NCBI GenBank assembly: GCA_963377175.1
Contig: CAUJNA010003502.1
Location: 496,145 to 560,144 of the forward strand
Source: Effrenium voratum
Taxonomy: Eukaryota > Sar > Dinophyceae > Suessiales > Symbiodiniaceae
Length of the DNA stretch: 64,000 bases
Direction of reading: 5' to 3'
Shown: in pieces, positions 61,435-64,000 of the stretch
Position numbering within the stretch: the stretch's first letter is position 1
Layout: every line of letters begins with the position of its first letter
The notes under the pieces: generated by a model
What the model was told of the DNA's origin: nothing
Databases searched by the model: none
The model's input: the letters and a program-made list of their open reading frames with translations, nothing else
Translations under genes and position numbers: made by a program

Positions 61435-62285
61435 GTGGTTCGCCAAAGGCCTGGTGATCCGGATAGCGAGGCTTGGTCAGCATGGTTGGCAGAGGCCTTT
61501 AGTCCTCACGCCAGTGTTGAGAGTCTCTCGGACAGCGGGCGATCCAAATTCGCTGGTGTTGATAGCAAGTTGGTGATCAGTATGGATGAGATGATCAAGT
61601 CCGGGCAAGGGCATCAAGGGAAGACAGATGGTTTTCATGGTGCTGGAAAGTTTCCGAACTTATGTCAGACTTGATCTTGTGTTTGGAGTGGAGCATGTGT
61701 TTAAGCTAACTTATCCAGGCGACAAGAAGATGGGTGATTCCAAGCAGAGGTGGTTGGACATCATTCATGGTGGAATCAAACCCGAGTCTGTTCCACATGA
61801 GGAAGAAGTAAGGGATACGTTGTACGAACACATGGAACGTGACAACCCTTCCAAGACTCAGAAGTACCTACTTAACATGTTCGAACGAAGGGTGAAGGCA
61901 AACAAGGAGGAGAAGAACTGAGAGAACAAGGAGAAGTCACTCAAGACCATAGGCTAGGTAACGCCCTCAAAGCCCAAGGCTAAGGCAGAGGCGAAAGATG
62001 CCAAAGACTGCGCCTGTTCTTCCTGACAAGAAGAAGCCACAGGAGAAGCCTAAACCTCGGGGAAGATCGCCTTCGAAACCCAGGGATCAATCTCCAGTAG
62101 GAACGAGGAACATTCCTTGCCAGTTTCATTTCTATGCACGAAAGGGGCCGACTGCAAACACAGCCATCAGGAGAGTACTTACACATATCTTTTGGGCGTG
62201 CTCGCACCTCGCGACATCTCTGTGCCCCGACAGGCTCTGCTCTAGTATACGAGCCAAACTATTAGACTTGCGCCGTGGAAAATAA
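61435..62285 (+). pseudogene. Gag-like fragment with CCCH-type zinc finger remnant
   Basis: Three frames in succession: 61435-61625 (DPDSEAWSAWLAEAFSPHAS, DSKLVISMDEMIKSGQG), 61628-61921 (MVLESFRTYVRLDLVFGVEH, VFKLTYPGDKKMGDSKQRWL, RDTLYEHMERDNPSKTQKYL) and 61998-62130 (KPRGRSPSKPRDQSPVGTRN, IPCQFHFYA). After one more frame change come C-K-H-S-H residues, completing a C-x(n)-C-x3-H finger. The conserved block FRTYVRLDL...YLL.MFERRV and the RS-rich linker before the finger match the capsid/nucleocapsid part of dinoflagellate copia elements as I know them. It is not intact. Confidence 0.55.
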
Positions 62286-62299
62286 TGTCATATGAACCA

Positions 62300-63060
62300 G
62301 CGCAGAGCCCAAACAGCCGCGCAACATTTGTTGCAGCGCTCGGCGAAGTCTGGCTGCTTGGCCGCATCATAACGACGTAGGCCGCATCGTAACGATGCAG
62401 ACCGCATCATGATGGTGCATGCGCTATCACGCACCATTATGATGACGCAAGCTGCGTGATCATGATGCAGGCAGCTTTATGCTAAGGCAGGCCGCATCAT
62501 CATGATGCAGCCGAAGCCACGCTAACATGATGCAGGCGGCGCCATGATCATACACGCAGCACCATGATGATGCAGCGCTACTTAAATAGTTCAGCAAGCT
62601 GCGACATGGTGATGCAAGCAGCATTAGGATGATCGCATCAAGCTCATGTAGGCGGCACCACCATGATGCAGACCGCATCATCAAGATGCAAGTAGCGCAC
62701 GGTGAGCACATAGGCAGCGACATGAGACTGCAGGCAGCATTTTGATGAGAAAGCACGCCTTGTTATACTACTGCGGGACGCTAAACCAAAATGCAGGCGG
62801 CAATGTGACAATTCAGGCAGCATCATGCTGACGCCAACAGCCCGCTAATGAAGGAGGAACAACGCGGGAAACATGGGCACAGCGCAGGCCAGGCCACATC
62901 AGAATGACGCAGGCAGCATCATCATCGGCATCATCATTGCGCAGGCTGGTAAGCAGCATGCACTTGCGCGCGCAGCATCTTGATGACGCAGGCGGCATCG
63001 TGATGGCGCAGGCAGCTGCCTGCATCATCATGACACTGCTTGCAGTGTCATACTGCAGCC
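62300..63060. repeat. Palindromic ATGATG minisatellite
   Basis: Irregular tandem units of about 20-25 bp around GCATCATGATGCAGGCAGC, on both strands because GCATCATGATGC is self-complementary. Units differ by GCAGGCGGC or GCAGACCGC. No gene inside. Confidence 0.85.
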
Positions 63061-63870
63061 TGCATCCGGATGGTGTGGCCTGCAAGCCAGAAAGCCGGAT
63101 CTCCAACAAGTTGAAACATCACTCTTCAGGTCGATTTCGCGGTGCGTTCCTTGTGGAGTGATGTTTGAAGCTTGAAAATACTCGGATCCCTGCACGGGAC
63201 CGGGTTAGCTACGCCTGGAGATCGTGCAGAAGTTGGTGGCCGTGGCGTTGGTCTCCACAACGGAACCTTCCTGAAACTTCCAAAGAAGCTCACAGGCCCT
63301 TGATGTTTGTCTTTGTCCGGAATGGCAGCCCTTCGGCCTTCCACCCAAAGCAAGGCCAATAAGCCTTTCTATAGCCGTGTTGAATACTCAGTCAGCCAAA
63401 CGAACCCTGAGCTCCGGAGCAATAACATTCACGGAACAAAATGCCGAGCGCATGTGTCGCAAACCTCCGTTGCGTGTATGTCTGGTTTTATATGTTTGGT
63501 TTGCTTAGTGGTGTCCCATGGAGTGGCCTGACGGAGGACAACATGCCCAAACATGCCTTGTTGCGTACAATCCTCAGCAAGGCAAGAAAGGGGCCGATAA
63601 CTGAACGAAGACGAAATTGAATGAATAAACCCGTAACACACACTGCGCTACTTGGAGTGGGAGGAAGACTCTGAGCGGCATGTAATGGAACCTCAGCCGA
63701 GAGTCTCGCAAAGGCAGAAAAGCGAAGAAAATAGAAGAGCCTACTTTTAAGCGACCAAAAAAGCGGGCGTCTCTCTGGATATGTTTTCATTGTTTCAGTC
63801 CTTCTTTTCCACGAGTGGAAACCGCTGAATTGGCAACTAGAGTGACCGCATATTGCACTTGCCACAAGCC
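63061..63870. other. Stretch with no recognised gene
   Basis: Only short frames on both strands and no clear repeat. A TTTTCATTGTTTCAG at about 63785-63799 is a good acceptor signal, but the frame after it closes within 12 codons. Confidence 0.45.
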
Positions 63871-63874
63871 AAAG

Positions 63875-64000
63875 GCCAGTGCAGCCACGGGAGCGCCGGG
63901 AGCCGCCGCGGGAGCACCGGGAGCCTCAGCGGCTGCAGCGGGAGCGCCCGGAGCCGAAGCCGGAGGTCTCGGAGCTGCCTGAGCGAGGAGGAAGAGGCGA
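63875..64000 (+). other. GC-rich edge with GGGAGC-type repeats
   Basis: CGGGAGCGCCGGGAGCC-like units. One plus frame is open to the window end and reads RERREPPREHREPQRLQRER, PEPKPEVSELPERGGRG, which could be an exon of a Pro/Arg/Glu-rich protein. Another frame gives Ala/Gly/Pro repeats and stops. It is undecided whether this is coding. Confidence 0.3.

Noticed and set aside
1..64000. Spliced-leader gene or relict spliced leader at gene starts
   Set aside because: I looked for the conserved CCATTTTGGCTCAAG on both strands and found only partial matches such as GCCATTTTGGGG near 20918.

Overview
The window looks like nuclear DNA of a core dinoflagellate. The signs are very short exons scattered in multi-kilobase introns, splice donors that are mostly GC (plus GA and GT) with AG|G acceptors, everything coding on the plus strand, a Ty1/copia-type polyprotein of the dinoflagellate kind, dense families of ~110 bp inverted-repeat elements, and long microsatellites. 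No bacterial operon, rRNA gene, convincing tRNA gene or spliced-leader gene was seen. All calls rest on reading by eye; no searches were run.

Layout. (1) 1-13.6 kb: mostly non-coding repeats with a series of Thr-rich exon-like segments (4.09, 6.22, 7.07, 7.65 kb). (2) 13.7-52.9 kb: one gene in at least eleven small exons (39-102 nt, 255 codons recognised), encoding a protein with two tandem UBA domains and a charged helix resembling the UBA/UBXN1-like family. Exons sit at 13696, 18218, 22669, 37073, 39011, 44845, 46093, 47683, 48328, 49409 and 52843. Intron 1 carries a copia fragment; other introns carry inverted-repeat elements. (3) 23.2-36.8 kb: within intron 3 lies an apparent ~13.5 kb Mutator-like (MULE) insertion bounded by inverted, degenerate subterminal repeats. 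It encodes a multi-exon transposase (N-terminal Cys motif, first Asp in a GDG motif, second Asp, D-x-x-H, SWIM finger) followed by several plus-strand accessory ORFs: a SAM-like protein, a hydrophobic protein, a 374-residue protein with a weak ADP-ribosyltransferase-like motif, a spliced 285-residue protein, a 152-residue acidic-tailed protein, and smaller pieces. Without the insertion intron 3 would be under 1 kb. (4) 53-58 kb: repeats, a 41 bp minisatellite and a 1.2 kb GATA array. (5) 58.7-62.3 kb: broken gag-like reading frames of a retroelement, then a palindromic ATGATG-type minisatellite and a GC-rich edge.

The host gene and the inserted element use different splice signals: host donors are nearly all GC, whereas the element uses GT (several GTAAG) with introns as short as 40-44 nt. 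The most interesting points are the cargo-bearing MULE in an intron, the GC-donor UBA gene with direct repeats at its splice junctions, small inverted-repeat families with visible 5 bp target duplications, and cytosine-methyltransferase-like motifs in the copia polyprotein.
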